Assembly: GCF_024158745.1 (NCBI RefSeq)
Contig: NZ_JAMZAW010000001.1
Span: forward strand, 1 to 64,000
DNA length: 64,000 nucleotides
Reading direction: 5' to 3'
Origin: Paenibacillus tyrphae
GTDB lineage: Bacteria > Bacillota > Bacilli > Paenibacillales > NBRC-103111
Part shown: piece by piece, positions 1-7,665 of the stretch
Position numbering within the stretch: position 1 is the first letter of the stretch
Layout of the letters: each line of letters opens with the position of its first letter
The notes under the pieces: generated by a model
The model's input: only the letters and a program-made list of their open reading frames with translations
Told to the model about the DNA's origin: nothing
The model's database searches: none
Program-made: the position numbers and the translations under genes

Positions 1-6
1 GGATTC

Positions 7-39
7 ACCTCCTTTGGTAATTTTATGATAATTATAGCA
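7..39 (-). promoter_or_regulatory. Promoter and ribosome binding site of a gene that starts left of the window
   Basis: Read on the minus strand, an extended -10 element (TGC followed by TATAAT, positions 39-31) is followed about 20 bases later by a strong Shine-Dalgarno sequence (AAGGAGGT, around 14-7). The start codon would lie just outside the left edge, so a gene transcribed leftwards begins there. I see no convincing -35 element or operator. Confidence 0.5.
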
Positions 40-123
40 CATATGTTCTCATTGATATACAAGGGGTGCTGATTCATCTCCCCCTTATTGAAGAGGGAGT
101 CTTCTCAGCCTTAACGATAAAAT

Positions 124-158
124 AAAAACCCCTCAATCCTTTGGAGATCCAAGGGTTT
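124..158 (-). terminator. Terminator of the AraC regulator gene
   Basis: On the minus strand a stem AAACCC/GGGTTT encloses an inner TTGGA/TCCAA stem and is followed by TTTTTATTTTAT. It lies just after the stop codon of the AraC-type regulator. Confidence 0.6.
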
Positions 159-170
159 GAAGGGCCCGCT

Positions 171-1220
171 TCAACGGTTATTGTTCTCCTGCTCCATGCT
201 TTGCCGCAGGTCCAAATGGTGAAGCTGCTTTACATATTCGCCGGGATTTAAGCCGTAGTGCTTCCGAAACGCCGTTGTAAAATTGCTGACATTGCTGTAA
301 CCGACAGCAACGGCAGTTTCGCCCACATTCATCCGTTCGATTTCCATGAAACGAAGCGCCTTCTCCATCCGCTCATGCCTTACAAGCTCGAAGATCGTCA
401 TGCCGAATAGCTCGCGAAAGCCCTTCTTCAGCTTAAACTCGTTAATACCGGCGAGTCTTGCCAGTTCCCGGATGGACAGGGGATGCTCTACGCGGCTGAT
501 CACCCACCGCCTGACCTCCTTCAGCTTCTCGATGTCGTCGCGGCGCAGCACAAGCTTACGATCGGCAGGAGCACGTCCGCCCGCCTCGGCAAACAAAGCA
601 AGAAGCTCCATCGCTTTGCCTTCCATGTACAATCGCTTCATCGAGCCTTTATAGGTGCACTGCATGAGATCGGATACGCATTTTCGGATGGCCGGAGAAT
701 CCGCGTACGGGTCGATGCTCCCTTTATGCCGCTGGATCCACGCTTCCATCCCCTGTTTCTCGGACGCATCGTCGGCATAACGGAGCAGCTCCTCGGGAGC
801 AAAACGCACCTCCAGCAATTGCTGCCGGAGACCCGCTTTCATTTCCTCGTAGACTTGAATATTTTCCAGGAACAGAACGTTGCCCGTCCGGCTCCCCGTC
901 AAATTTTCTTTGCCGTTCCATTCGCAATAAATTTCACCGCTTACGCAGTAGCTCAGCTCGAACAGCCGGCATGCTTCCATAATGTGAAGCCTCATATTGC
1001 GCTCGTACGTCATATCCGAAACCACGATCTCCATTCCCGGACGAATCCGCATCCGGGTGATCTTCCCCTTTCCGATATGAGGCGGCGGAGAAAGCTGCTG
1101 CTCCCAGCTTCGGGTACGAACCGTTCCATGAACCAATTCGGCGATCCGGTCAAAATAATCGTGTATGTTGGCTACCACGACATTCGGCGTCAAACAACGC
1201 ACCTTCTTCCAGTTATACAA
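171..1220 (-). CDS. AraC-family transcriptional regulator, probably siderophore-related
   Basis: A 349-residue protein with a C-terminal AraC double helix-turn-helix (about residues 245-335, containing IRELARLAGINEFKLKKGF and VGYSNVSNFTTAFRKHYG) and a unique N-terminal effector domain. The N-terminal part aligns by eye with that of the AraC regulator at 26.6-27.6 kb (shared pattern IVVSDMTYERN / IVISDYTLTRN), so the two are paralogues of the PchR/YbtA-like type that often activates siderophore genes. The frame opens with a TTG (1218-1220) directly against a Fur box, leaving no room for a ribosome binding site. A TTG at 1193, preceded by GAAGGTG, is a better candidate. The target is probably the gene leaving the left edge, but this is only inferred. 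Confidence 0.85.
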   Translation of the reverse strand: MYNWKKVRCLTPNVVVANIHDYFDRIAELVHGTVRTRSWEQQLSPPPHIGKGKITRMRIRPGMEIVVSDMTYERNMRLHIMEACRLFELSYCVSGEIYCEWNGKENLTGSRTGNVLFLENIQVYEEMKAGLRQQLLEVRFAPEELLRYADDASEKQGMEAWIQRHKGSIDPYADSPAIRKCVSDLMQCTYKGSMKRLYMEGKAMELLALFAEAGGRAPADRKLVLRRDDIEKLKEVRRWVISRVEHPLSIRELARLAGINEFKLKKGFRELFGMTIFELVRHERMEKALRFMEIERMNVGETAVAVGYSNVSNFTTAFRKHYGLNPGEYVKQLHHLDLRQSMEQENNNR

Positions 1221-1235
1221 TGAGAATGATTATCA
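1221..1235 (-). promoter_or_regulatory. Fur box upstream of the AraC regulator
   Basis: TGAGAATGATTATCA matches the Bacillus 7-1-7 Fur consensus TGATAATnATTATCA at all but one defined position. It lies between the HxlR gene and the AraC gene and would repress the latter when iron is plentiful. Confidence 0.75.
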
Positions 1236-1258
1236 TCCATTGTACTTGGTCGATGCAG

Positions 1259-1603
1259 TCATTTCAACGGCAATTGATTGTGCACTCCCCATTTGCACAT
1301 CTCCTCCAGAATGGGCATCAAAGTTCTTCCTCTTGGAGTTAGCGAATATTCCACCTTCGGAGGCGTTTGCCGGTACTCTTCCCTGTTAACGATACCGCTG
1401 TTTTCCAACTCGTTCAACTGGGAGCTTAACACCTTATGAGTAATTTCCGGAATTCGCCTCTTGAGCTCTCCGTAGCGCGTAACCTTTTGACAGGCTAATT
1501 GATACATGATTTTCATTTTCCACTTCCCGCCAATAATGGACAAGGTATAGTCAAACGGGGTTTGGTTGTTATGTATTTCCGCGGTTTCCGTCCGTTCAGG
1601 CAT
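1259..1603 (-). CDS. HxlR-family transcriptional regulator
   Basis: A 114-residue winged-helix regulator of the HxlR/MarR-like family. The usual family pattern is visible: FDYTLSIIGGKWKMKIMYQL near the N-terminus, RYGELKRRIPEITHKVLSSQL as recognition helix region, then the wing SLTPRGRTL and WG motif near the C-terminus. The ATG (1601-1603) follows AAGGAGAG. It is divergent from a flavin-reductase-like gene, the common arrangement in which HxlR proteins control a neighbouring redox enzyme. No cysteine is present in the position used by the redox/electrophile-sensing subgroup, so the ligand is unknown. Confidence 0.88.
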   Translation of the reverse strand: MPERTETAEIHNNQTPFDYTLSIIGGKWKMKIMYQLACQKVTRYGELKRRIPEITHKVLSSQLNELENSGIVNREEYRQTPPKVEYSLTPRGRTLMPILEEMCKWGVHNQLPLK

Positions 1604-1625
1604 CGGCGTCCCTCTCCTTAAGGTA

Positions 1626-1649
1626 AGTACTAACTTTAAAGTGCGTACT
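1626..1649. promoter_or_regulatory. Probable HxlR operator in the divergent promoter region
   Basis: An imperfect palindrome between the divergent hxlR-like and flavin-reductase genes: outer arms AGTAC (1626-1630) and GTACT (1645-1649), with an inner ACTTTAAAGT (1633-1642). GTAC-containing dyads at such positions are typical of HxlR operators. That the neighbouring regulator binds it is inferred. Confidence 0.5.
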
Positions 1650-1774
1650 ATTTTTTATCCGGTACGCGATTATACTTAAGAGTACCGCGTCCGGCGGCCG
1701 CCATAGAATTCGGGTTACACGGGTGCACGGGGGCCGAACTAAATTGTAACTCTCCGGTTGGACGGTGTAAACCG

Positions 1775-2443
1775 ATGCGGACGATGCCGGACAACAAGGA
1801 AAGGATGATGACGATGCCGGGGGATGATGCGCTCGCGTTTCATAGGAGCGATTTAACGGAGCAGGAAATGTACAAGCTGATGATCGGTTCGGTTGTACCG
1901 AGACCCATTGCGTGGGTTTCGTCCAAAAGCAAGGACGGCGTTCTTAATTTGGCGCCTTTTAGTTTTTTTACAGTCGCTTCCCGCAATCCGCCCACGCTGC
2001 TGATTTCCATCGGACCGGGCGTAGGCGAACGGGAAGGCACGATCAAGGATACACTGACCAATATTCGCGAGGTCGGCGAGTACGTCATTAATATGGTTTC
2101 CGAGCCATTAGGCGAGGCGATGCAGCGTTCGTCCGCTAATGTCGAGCCGCAGCGTAACGAGTTCGAGCTTGCGGGAGTCACGCCACAGTTTTGCAAAAGT
2201 GTCGATGTGCCGGCCGTGCTTGAAGCGCCGATTGCGTTCGAGCTGAAGCTGGATCGAATCATTCCCGTAGGCGGGGATCATCTCGTTCTTGGAATCGTGG
2301 AGCGCGTGCAAGTGGATTCCGCCGTCTATGCGGGAAATTATAAAACGGCAACGGAGAACTGGAAGCCGCTGGCAAGCATGGCCGGAGACTATGCTGGACT
2401 GACGTCTACTTTTTCATTCGATCCAGGGAATCGTCAAGAATAA
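1775..2443 (+). CDS. Flavin reductase-like FMN-binding protein
   Basis: A 222-residue member of the DIM6/NTAB flavin reductase-like split-barrel family. The FMN-binding pattern is present: VPRPIAWVSSKSKDGVLNLAPFSFFTVASRNPPTLLIS. Such proteins bind FMN and act as NAD(P)H:flavin oxidoreductases or oxygenase components; the substrate cannot be read from sequence. The first ATG (1775) has no ribosome binding site, whereas ATGs at 1808 and 1814 follow AAGGAAAGG, so the true protein may be 11-13 residues shorter. Its 3' end overlaps the convergent SIMPL gene by 10 bases. It is divergent from an HxlR regulator that probably controls it. Confidence 0.85.
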   Translation: MRTMPDNKERMMTMPGDDALAFHRSDLTEQEMYKLMIGSVVPRPIAWVSSKSKDGVLNLAPFSFFTVASRNPPTLLISIGPGVGEREGTIKDTLTNIREVGEYVINMVSEPLGEAMQRSSANVEPQRNEFELAGVTPQFCKSVDVPAVLEAPIAFELKLDRIIPVGGDHLVLGIVERVQVDSAVYAGNYKTATENWKPLASMAGDYAGLTSTFSFDPGNRQE

Positions 2444-3081
2444 GAATAAAAAGCTTTGACAGCGGCGGAAATGTTCAGCTCTCCCGGCTGGATGGGAGTA
2501 GCGCCCGCAGCGGCAAAAGACGCCATCTGATACGGGCGCGGTTCGATGGCCTGTGACGTTTCTTGAATCCGAACCGGGGTAGGATGAAGCGCTACGCCCA
2601 TCGCTTTCGCGAGGGTCGCCGCCTTCTGGCGGCTGCTGTGGACTGCCATCGTCAATGCCTGATGGTAATAAGCCTCTGGATGAGCCGAAGTAAACTGGAT
2701 GCCGGATACGGTGTTTGCTCCATGACGAACCGCCGTGTCCACGATAACTCCCGTCTGCTCGATCTTGTCCGCCGTGACTCGCAGAAGATGGGTGACTTTG
2801 TAGCCGCGGAACGTTTGCACCCCATCCTTGTAATTGTATTGGATCTCGATGCCGTACTGGACCGTCTGCACCTTTTCCTTCGGAATTCCCAGCTGGTACA
2901 GCGACTGGAGGATGTTTGCCACCGCTCCGGCATTTTCGGTCTGCGCTTCGCTCAGATTCGCCTTTTCCGTCACTACCCCCAGCGTAATCAGCGCCCGGTC
3001 CGGAGCCGCGGCAACCGTTCCTTCGCCGGAGACCTCGATGATGTTCCTGGAGCTGTCGATTGAAGCCGTCGTCGTATTCAT
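2434..3081 (-). CDS. SIMPL domain (DUF541) protein
   Basis: A 215-residue protein covering one SIMPL/DUF541 domain, the family of E. coli YggE. It begins almost directly with the domain (IIEVSGEGTVAAAPDRALITLGV) and contains the typical YNYKDGVQTFRGYKV segment. Most relatives are exported, but no signal peptide or membrane segment is visible here, so this one is predicted cytoplasmic. YggE-like proteins have been linked to oxidative stress, but the biochemical role is not settled. The ATG follows AAGGAAGGTG. The gene stands alone and converges with the flavin reductase gene. Confidence 0.85.
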   Translation of the reverse strand: MNTTTASIDSSRNIIEVSGEGTVAAAPDRALITLGVVTEKANLSEAQTENAGAVANILQSLYQLGIPKEKVQTVQYGIEIQYNYKDGVQTFRGYKVTHLLRVTADKIEQTGVIVDTAVRHGANTVSGIQFTSAHPEAYYHQALTMAVHSSRQKAATLAKAMGVALHPTPVRIQETSQAIEPRPYQMASFAAAGATPIQPGELNISAAVKAFYSYS

Positions 3082-3386
3082 TTCGGATCACCTTCCTTAA
3101 AAGGATCTACTATCCAATGTATTTCCATCCAACCCTCGTATGAACCGTGCGGAACTGAAATAACCGAACCAAAGCACCGGCAGCATCCTCTCGCAGCAGA
3201 CAGTGAAAAAACAATTCTTGAGAGCGTGAATTCGGCAATACCGCAAACTTGAGCACTTCCAAACATAAAAAAATAGGCGGTGGCCCTCCCCCGACAAAAT
3301 ATCGGGAGACGACCACCGCTTCGCTCGGCGGTTCAATCATTGCCGCCTGGACGGGATAACGTTCCCGCTTCCCGCGTCGTTCTTAT
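3082..3386. other. Intergenic region with only a terminator
   Basis: No credible coding region; the short open frames here lack ribosome binding sites and family features. The only structure is the minus-strand terminator at 3268-3319. Confidence 0.5.
3268..3319 (-). terminator. Terminator of the cupredoxin gene
   Basis: On the minus strand a stem GCGGTGG/CCACCGC, with an inner CTCCCGA/TCGGGGGAG pairing, is followed by TATTTTTTTATG. It lies about 70 bases after the cupredoxin stop codon. Confidence 0.7.
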
Positions 3387-3785
3387 TTATTTCACCGTAA
3401 TGACTCCGTCAAACATATACATTCCGCAATGATAGCGATACGTGCCAGGCTTCAATTCGGGTAAGGCGATGATATTGTTTCCAGTTGCCAATGGAGCGTC
3501 AATAATTCCTAGATCTTTGGAAACCATGCTTTTGATGCAAGTAAATCGCGTCGATTTCTTGAAGTTGATTTTGGCCGGCACACCCGCTTGAAGCTCGATT
3601 TGTTTGGGCTCAAAGCCGTCTTCCTTTACCTGGACGGTCGCGACCTGGTAACCCGCCGCTTTTTCAGCGATCAAAGGATCGACCGAACTCGAATCGTCTT
3701 GAATGAAAGCAACGAGAATGGCCCCGATGCACAATATACCGAAGGCTGCCGCCAAGAACACGAGCTTATTTTTGCTGATTTTCAT
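3387..3785 (-). CDS. Membrane-anchored cupredoxin-domain protein
   Basis: A 132-residue protein with an N-terminal hydrophobic segment (about residues 8-28) serving as signal or membrane anchor, then a single cupredoxin-like domain. Candidate metal ligands are in TCIKSM and in YRYHCGMYM near the C-terminus, the Cys/His/Met arrangement typical of the Cupredoxin_1 family found in EfeO-like and copper-handling proteins. It probably binds copper on the outer face of the membrane. No copper-transport genes are adjacent, so its physiological partner is unknown. It is monocistronic with its own terminator. Confidence 0.8.
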   Translation of the reverse strand: MKISKNKLVFLAAAFGILCIGAILVAFIQDDSSSVDPLIAEKAAGYQVATVQVKEDGFEPKQIELQAGVPAKINFKKSTRFTCIKSMVSKDLGIIDAPLATGNNIIALPELKPGTYRYHCGMYMFDGVITVK

Positions 3786-4125
3786 TCCATTCCACCCTCT
3801 CCGTTGGTTTCTTATCTGCCGTTGTGGAACACATCAAGTATAACGGAACGAGCATTGTGCGGACATGGGACATTATGTCATTTTGCGAGCCAGCCGGTAC
3901 ATAGAGCTTGAAGGTTATTTTACGAAAATGGCGGACTGCCGCGCGTCGATTTTCCCTGGAAACGCAATCGTTTGACCCGCCGGGGACTCCCCCTTCATCC
4001 TTTCCACGTCTGCCGTGCCAAGCTCCTTGATTAACTATAACCAAGTTTCATCGTCCTAAAATGACTCGCAAGAGCTATCTTTATGTCCAAATGAAGGCAA
4101 ATTGCTTCAGATCGCGCATGCATGC
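3786..4125. other. Intergenic region without recognised features
   Basis: Between the cupredoxin start and palindromic repeat copy A there is no open frame with coding character and no clear hairpin or operator. Confidence 0.4.
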
Positions 4126-4382
4126 AAAAAAAAGAGCCGCAATTGTGCGGCCTAGGCTGTTCAGAAAGTGGGTTTTCACAAAAATAGAGATGCAAACGGA
4201 GGTGGGGTATCCACTGGAGAAGCGATAGCGGCCGCCTTTGTCTTCGGGAAATGTCCGCTAATAAGCGGTTTACAATCAAATTTCCCGATGACAACAGTGG
4301 TCGGAAGTGGATACCCCACCCCATCGTAACCTCTATCATCTCAATTGACCACTTCTCAACAAGCTCAGCCGCTTTGTGCGGC
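4126..4382 (-). repeat. Multi-stem palindromic repeat, copy A
   Basis: A roughly 250-base element made of nested inverted repeats. From outside in: short GCCGC...GCGGC hairpins at both ends, an outer arm GTTGAGAAGTGG/CCCACTTTCTGAAC, a 15-bp perfect arm GGTGGGGTATCCACT/AGTGGATACCCCACC, an inner arm TTGTC..CGGGAAAT/ATTTCCCG..GACAA and an apical CCGCT-tatt-AGCGG hairpin. Read on the minus strand it is strongly similar along its length to copy B at 24.9 kb. It lies directly after the stop codon of the MFS gene, and its distal hairpin is followed by T8 on that strand, so it may also act as a 3' end signal. Confidence 0.8.
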
Positions 4383-4413
4383 CCTCCTTTATTGCCTCCT
4401 TGGCTCAGGGAGC

Positions 4414-5598
4414 CTACGAAGCCTTCGGCCGGAACCAGAGTCCGAGCAGCGCGAATAAGACGTACGCGCCGCCAAGCCAGTAAAACATGCTGTGGACGGA
4501 GAAGTACTGCATGCTGAAGCCGCCGATGTTCGGCCCGGCGATGCTTCCGATGCTGAACAACACGGAGGCGATGACGTTCGTGCGGGGCAGCACGGCTTTC
4601 GGCACCACATCCGCCGCATAAGCTAGTCCCAGCGTAAAGAATGAGCCGACGAGCCCGCCGGCCAGACCGAACAAAATCAGCACCAGCAGCAGATTCCCCT
4701 GCGCGGCGAACGGGACGGCTGCAAAGGCGGCCCCGCCGATCAGGCCTGCCGTCATGAGGATCGGCTTGCGGCCCCACCGGTCGCTCCATATGCCAAGCGG
4801 CAGTTGGAGGATCAGAGAGCCGACCCCGATGACCGGCAGCAGCAGCGAAATCCAGGCGTCGGAGATGCCGATGCGCAGACCGTAAGCGGGAAAATTGCTG
4901 TTCATGGACGATTCCATGTATCCGTACAGGAACGAGGTAAGCAAAGCGTACCAGGCGAGCCGAAACACGGCGGGATAGGTGGCGACGGCTTGCGCCCCCA
5001 CCTCCCTCCTCGCCGTTTCCGGATGCGCATTGGGCAGCCGGCTCACGAACAGCAGCGAAACGATCGTACACAGCATCGTCGCCAGAAAAGGCGCCCACAT
5101 CCCGTAGGGTAGCAGGTTGATGCCAAGCGGTCCCAGGCTGAATCCCGCCCCGTAAGCCATCCCGTAAAGCGAGATGTACCGGCCGCGTTTATCTGCCGGT
5201 GAGCGGGATACGATCCACAACTGGGTCGCATAATGCAGACCGCTGTCCCCCACGCCTACCATAAACCGCAGCACAAGCCAAACCCAAAAATTAGGAAATG
5301 ATGGAAATAAGATCAGCGTGACAAGCACGATCAGGATGCCGCCGACGATCACCGGCTTGTAACCGAAACGGCGCACGGGCTTCTCAATCCAAAACATCGT
5401 GGCAAAGGTTCCGATGTACAGAGCGGCCGCGTTCAAGCCGTTCACCCCGGTCGAGACCCCCGTCTTGTCAAGCAATAGAGTAAGCAGCGGCAGCAGAAGC
5501 CCTTGGTTCATCCCGGCGATGATGACTACAGTAATCAGCGTAAGATAATGCCGGAGCTGGAACGGGGCTTCCATGCCGCGTTCATGAGATAACGTCAA
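4414..5598 (-). CDS. MFS transporter
   Basis: A major facilitator superfamily permease of about 394 residues and 12 predicted membrane segments. The loop 2-3 motif is degenerate (FWIEKPVRRFGYKPVIVGG), while loop 8-9 keeps a good copy (GIWSDRWGRKPILM). The frame extends to a TTG at 5622, but GAAGGAGAG at codons 4-6 of that frame points to the TTG at 5596-5598 as the start. Substrate unknown; drug or metabolite efflux is typical of this branch. It is monocistronic, and palindromic repeat copy A lies immediately after its stop codon. Confidence 0.85.
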   Translation of the reverse strand: MTLSHERGMEAPFQLRHYLTLITVVIIAGMNQGLLLPLLTLLLDKTGVSTGVNGLNAAALYIGTFATMFWIEKPVRRFGYKPVIVGGILIVLVTLILFPSFPNFWVWLVLRFMVGVGDSGLHYATQLWIVSRSPADKRGRYISLYGMAYGAGFSLGPLGINLLPYGMWAPFLATMLCTIVSLLFVSRLPNAHPETARREVGAQAVATYPAVFRLAWYALLTSFLYGYMESSMNSNFPAYGLRIGISDAWISLLLPVIGVGSLILQLPLGIWSDRWGRKPILMTAGLIGGAAFAAVPFAAQGNLLLVLILFGLAGGLVGSFFTLGLAYAADVVPKAVLPRTNVIASVLFSIGSIAGPNIGGFSMQYFSVHSMFYWLGGAYVLFALLGLWFRPKAS

Positions 5599-5931
5599 CG
5601 GTAACTCTCCTTCAGACTTCAATTCGGGATGCCTTGACTATTGTAGCTGATCTTTGGTCAAAAATCGACCGTTGGCGTTAAGCAATCGTGTCGCCGGCCA
5701 TAAAAAAGAAGCTGCCGGGATTGCAGCTTCTAGAGTCTATTCTATTAAGATCCCCGCAACAGACTATTTATTGTACCGTACCCTATTGTCTTGCGACAGG
5801 GACGGACAGGGATTGAACTGTGACTCTTTTTTTAGCTCGACAATCGCCTAATTATTCATAGACAATCATCCAAAAAATATCCAGCCACATAAGTATAAGC
5901 AAAAATAAGATTACAATAAGGAGTGATTGTT
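5599..5931. other. Intergenic region with an orphan terminator and a tRNA-like fragment
   Basis: It holds a minus-strand terminator-like hairpin (5702-5730: GAAGCTGC/GCAGCTTC followed by T6) with no gene upstream of it on that strand. At about 5799-5828 there is a minus-strand stretch resembling the T-arm and acceptor 3' half of a tRNA (AGTTCAATCCCTGTCCGTCCC), with no matching 5' half. This may be the remains of a lost gene. Confidence 0.35.
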
Positions 5932-6150
5932 TTGAATTATCGTCAATTTCAGTCTGGTGGTTCGCCAATATCTAGCTACCGCTATCCCTACTATTACAAT
6001 CCCTACTACGGGTACAACCCTTATTCAATGCCAATGAGCAGCACTTGCCAACCCCCTTTTGAAATAGATGGGGAGTGCGAAGATGATTGCCTTAGGTATG
6101 GAGGAAGACCAGAATTCTGTCGAAGAGCTTGTTGTCGGCCACCCCAATAA
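5932..6150 (+). CDS. Small Tyr/Pro-rich, Cys-rich protein
   Basis: A 72-residue protein starting at a TTG (5932-5934) preceded at good distance by AATAAGGAG; the upstream GTG at 5923 overlaps that ribosome binding site and is rejected. The N-terminal half is rich in Tyr, Pro, Asn and Ser (SSYRYPYYYNPYYGYNPYS). The C-terminal third holds six cysteines (CEDDC, FCRRACC and one more), suggesting a disulfide- or metal-stabilised mini-domain. There is no signal peptide. Tyr-rich plus Cys-rich composition recalls spore coat proteins, but I do not recognise a family. It has its own terminator. Confidence 0.65.
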   Translation: MNYRQFQSGGSPISSYRYPYYYNPYYGYNPYSMPMSSTCQPPFEIDGECEDDCLRYGGRPEFCRRACCRPPQ

Positions 6151-6204
6151 TATTCCCTCAAGGTTCAGTTATAGCTCTGCCTCAAAACAACCTCAATAAA
6201 CAAA

Positions 6205-6233
6205 AGAGAAACCCGGCAGATGTGGGTTTCTCT
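6205..6233. terminator. Bidirectional terminator
   Basis: A 10-bp perfect stem (AGAGAAACCC/GGGTTTCTCT) lies between the small Cys-rich gene (plus) and the AraC/GyrI gene (minus). On the minus strand it is followed by a T-rich tract. Confidence 0.65.
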
Positions 6234-6269
6234 ACAATCCGAAAAAGCCGAAGCAGCTTCCTATCCTAA

Positions 6270-7127
6270 CTATTCAATAGGAATATAGATGACCATGCTT
6301 ATGGCATCCGGAGACGACTTGAGCACATCGGTCACTTCAAAATCCGGCCCCTCCCGCCGCTCGTAATTCGAATTCGGCAGCCATGTGCCGTAGATGTATT
6401 TTCTCGTATTCTGCGGCGGTCCGTCGACCCGAAATGCCGCATATTTCCCCTTCGGAATCTCGTAACAGATGAACCCCGGCTCCAAACCTTCCGTAAACTC
6501 GTGCACTTCTTCTCCGATCACGAACGAAAATCGGCCGTCATCCTGAAAATTGCAGGCAATCCCATAAGCCATCTCCGGGGCCGCTCTGCCCGGAATCTTC
6601 AGAAATAATCCGTTGCTCCCGAACTCACCGTAAAAGCGCGGAATTTCTTCGAAATATTGCTCCTCTTGCAGAGTTGTCCGGTACTCGTAGCCGATGATCC
6701 GGATCGCTTCCAGATCGAGAATCTCAGGTCGATTCATGTTCAATTCCCCTTCCGCATGTTGTTGATAATCGAGAAAATTCACCTTGTCCTGCAAACGAAG
6801 CGGGACGGGCTCCTTCCGGTATTTCGCCGGAGTGATGCCGAATTGACTCTCGAACGCCCTTGTGAACGCTTCTTGCGAGCCATATTGAAACGCAACGGCG
6901 ATGTCAAGAACGCTTCTGCCCGTTTCCTTCAATAAAACCGCGGCTTCGGACAGTCTCCGTCTCCGAATGTATTGGTGCACGGAAAATCCCGAGATGGCTT
7001 GAAACAGCCGTTGAAAATGAAAAGCCGAAAAACAAGCCGCCGATGCTATGGCCGTAATTTCCAGCTCCTCCTGAAGGCGGTCTTCGATAAACTGTATTGC
7101 CCCTTGAATCCTTTTGAAATAATCCAT
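6270..7127 (-). CDS. AraC-family regulator with GyrI-like effector domain
   Basis: A 285-residue protein with an N-terminal AraC double helix-turn-helix (residues about 8-105; LQEELEITAIASAACFSAFHFQRLF and VLDIAVAFQYGSQEAFTRAF) followed by a GyrI-like small-molecule-binding domain (about 130-285). This is the SoxS-Rob-like/BmrR-type arrangement in which the C-terminal domain binds hydrophobic or cationic ligands. The ATG follows GGTGAG. No adjacent transport gene shares its promoter, so the target is unknown. Confidence 0.87.
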   Translation of the reverse strand: MDYFKRIQGAIQFIEDRLQEELEITAIASAACFSAFHFQRLFQAISGFSVHQYIRRRRLSEAAVLLKETGRSVLDIAVAFQYGSQEAFTRAFESQFGITPAKYRKEPVPLRLQDKVNFLDYQQHAEGELNMNRPEILDLEAIRIIGYEYRTTLQEEQYFEEIPRFYGEFGSNGLFLKIPGRAAPEMAYGIACNFQDDGRFSFVIGEEVHEFTEGLEPGFICYEIPKGKYAAFRVDGPPQNTRKYIYGTWLPNSNYERREGPDFEVTDVLKSSPDAISMVIYIPIE

Positions 7128-7314
7128 TCACTCACCAAGCCTCCAGCCATCGTGTCATGGAATTTATTGTACAACAAAATCCCCTGCTTTTTTTGATAAT
7201 CCGTGCTCATCGGCGCATTTTATTCGGACGGGGAGCGTGCCGGGCTTCCGTTTTGGTGTTTGCGGCCCGCTATGGTAAAATCACCCTATACGGATACGAA
7301 CAGGAGGGACAGAG

Positions 7315-7665
7315 ATGATTAGAGATTTGTTGGGAAAAGCGGTTTCGATGGGGTTGGGCTTTGCCGTGGTCAGCAAAGAGCAGGCGGAAAAATTCGTCGA
7401 CGAGCTGGTCAAAAAAGGAGAACTGAACAAAGCCGAGTCGCAGCAGGTCGTAGACGACTTGGTGCGCAAAGGACAGGAAGCCCAATCCACGCTGGAGGAG
7501 AAGGTGCGCGGTTACATGCGTCAGGCGCTTCATGAGATGAACTTGACGACCAAAGACGATTACGTCCGGTTGACCCAGCGCATCGGAGAGCTTGAGCGCC
7601 GCGTGGCCGAGCTGGAAGGCAAGCAGCCCGAAACCGACCAAACCTTACCTCCCGCAAGCTCATGA
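7315..7665 (+). CDS. Phasin-like coiled-coil protein
   Basis: A 116-residue, highly charged helical protein with the pattern of polyhydroxyalkanoate granule-associated (phasin/PhaF-like) proteins: an N-terminal amphipathic helix (LLGKAVSMGLGFAVVSKEQ), a middle helix with DELVKKGELNKAESQQVVDDL, and a C-terminal coiled coil (LTQRIGELERRVAELEGK). The ATG follows AGGAGGGACAGAG. Its TGA overlaps the ATG of the UbiB-like gene (ATGA), so the two are translationally coupled. Whether the cell makes polyhydroxyalkanoate cannot be judged here; in Bacillales such proteins are frequent partners of ABC1/UbiB kinases. Confidence 0.75.
   Translation: MIRDLLGKAVSMGLGFAVVSKEQAEKFVDELVKKGELNKAESQQVVDDLVRKGQEAQSTLEEKVRGYMRQALHEMNLTTKDDYVRLTQRIGELERRVAELEGKQPETDQTLPPASS

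Noticed and set aside
40..62. A second Fur box near the left edge (ATTGATAT and nearby TGATAATTATAGC)
   Set aside because: Only half-sites match the consensus; the arms are not properly spaced.
3097..3340. Overlapping short open frames between the SIMPL and cupredoxin genes
   Set aside because: They cover the terminator region, overlap each other and have no ribosome binding site or recognisable domain.
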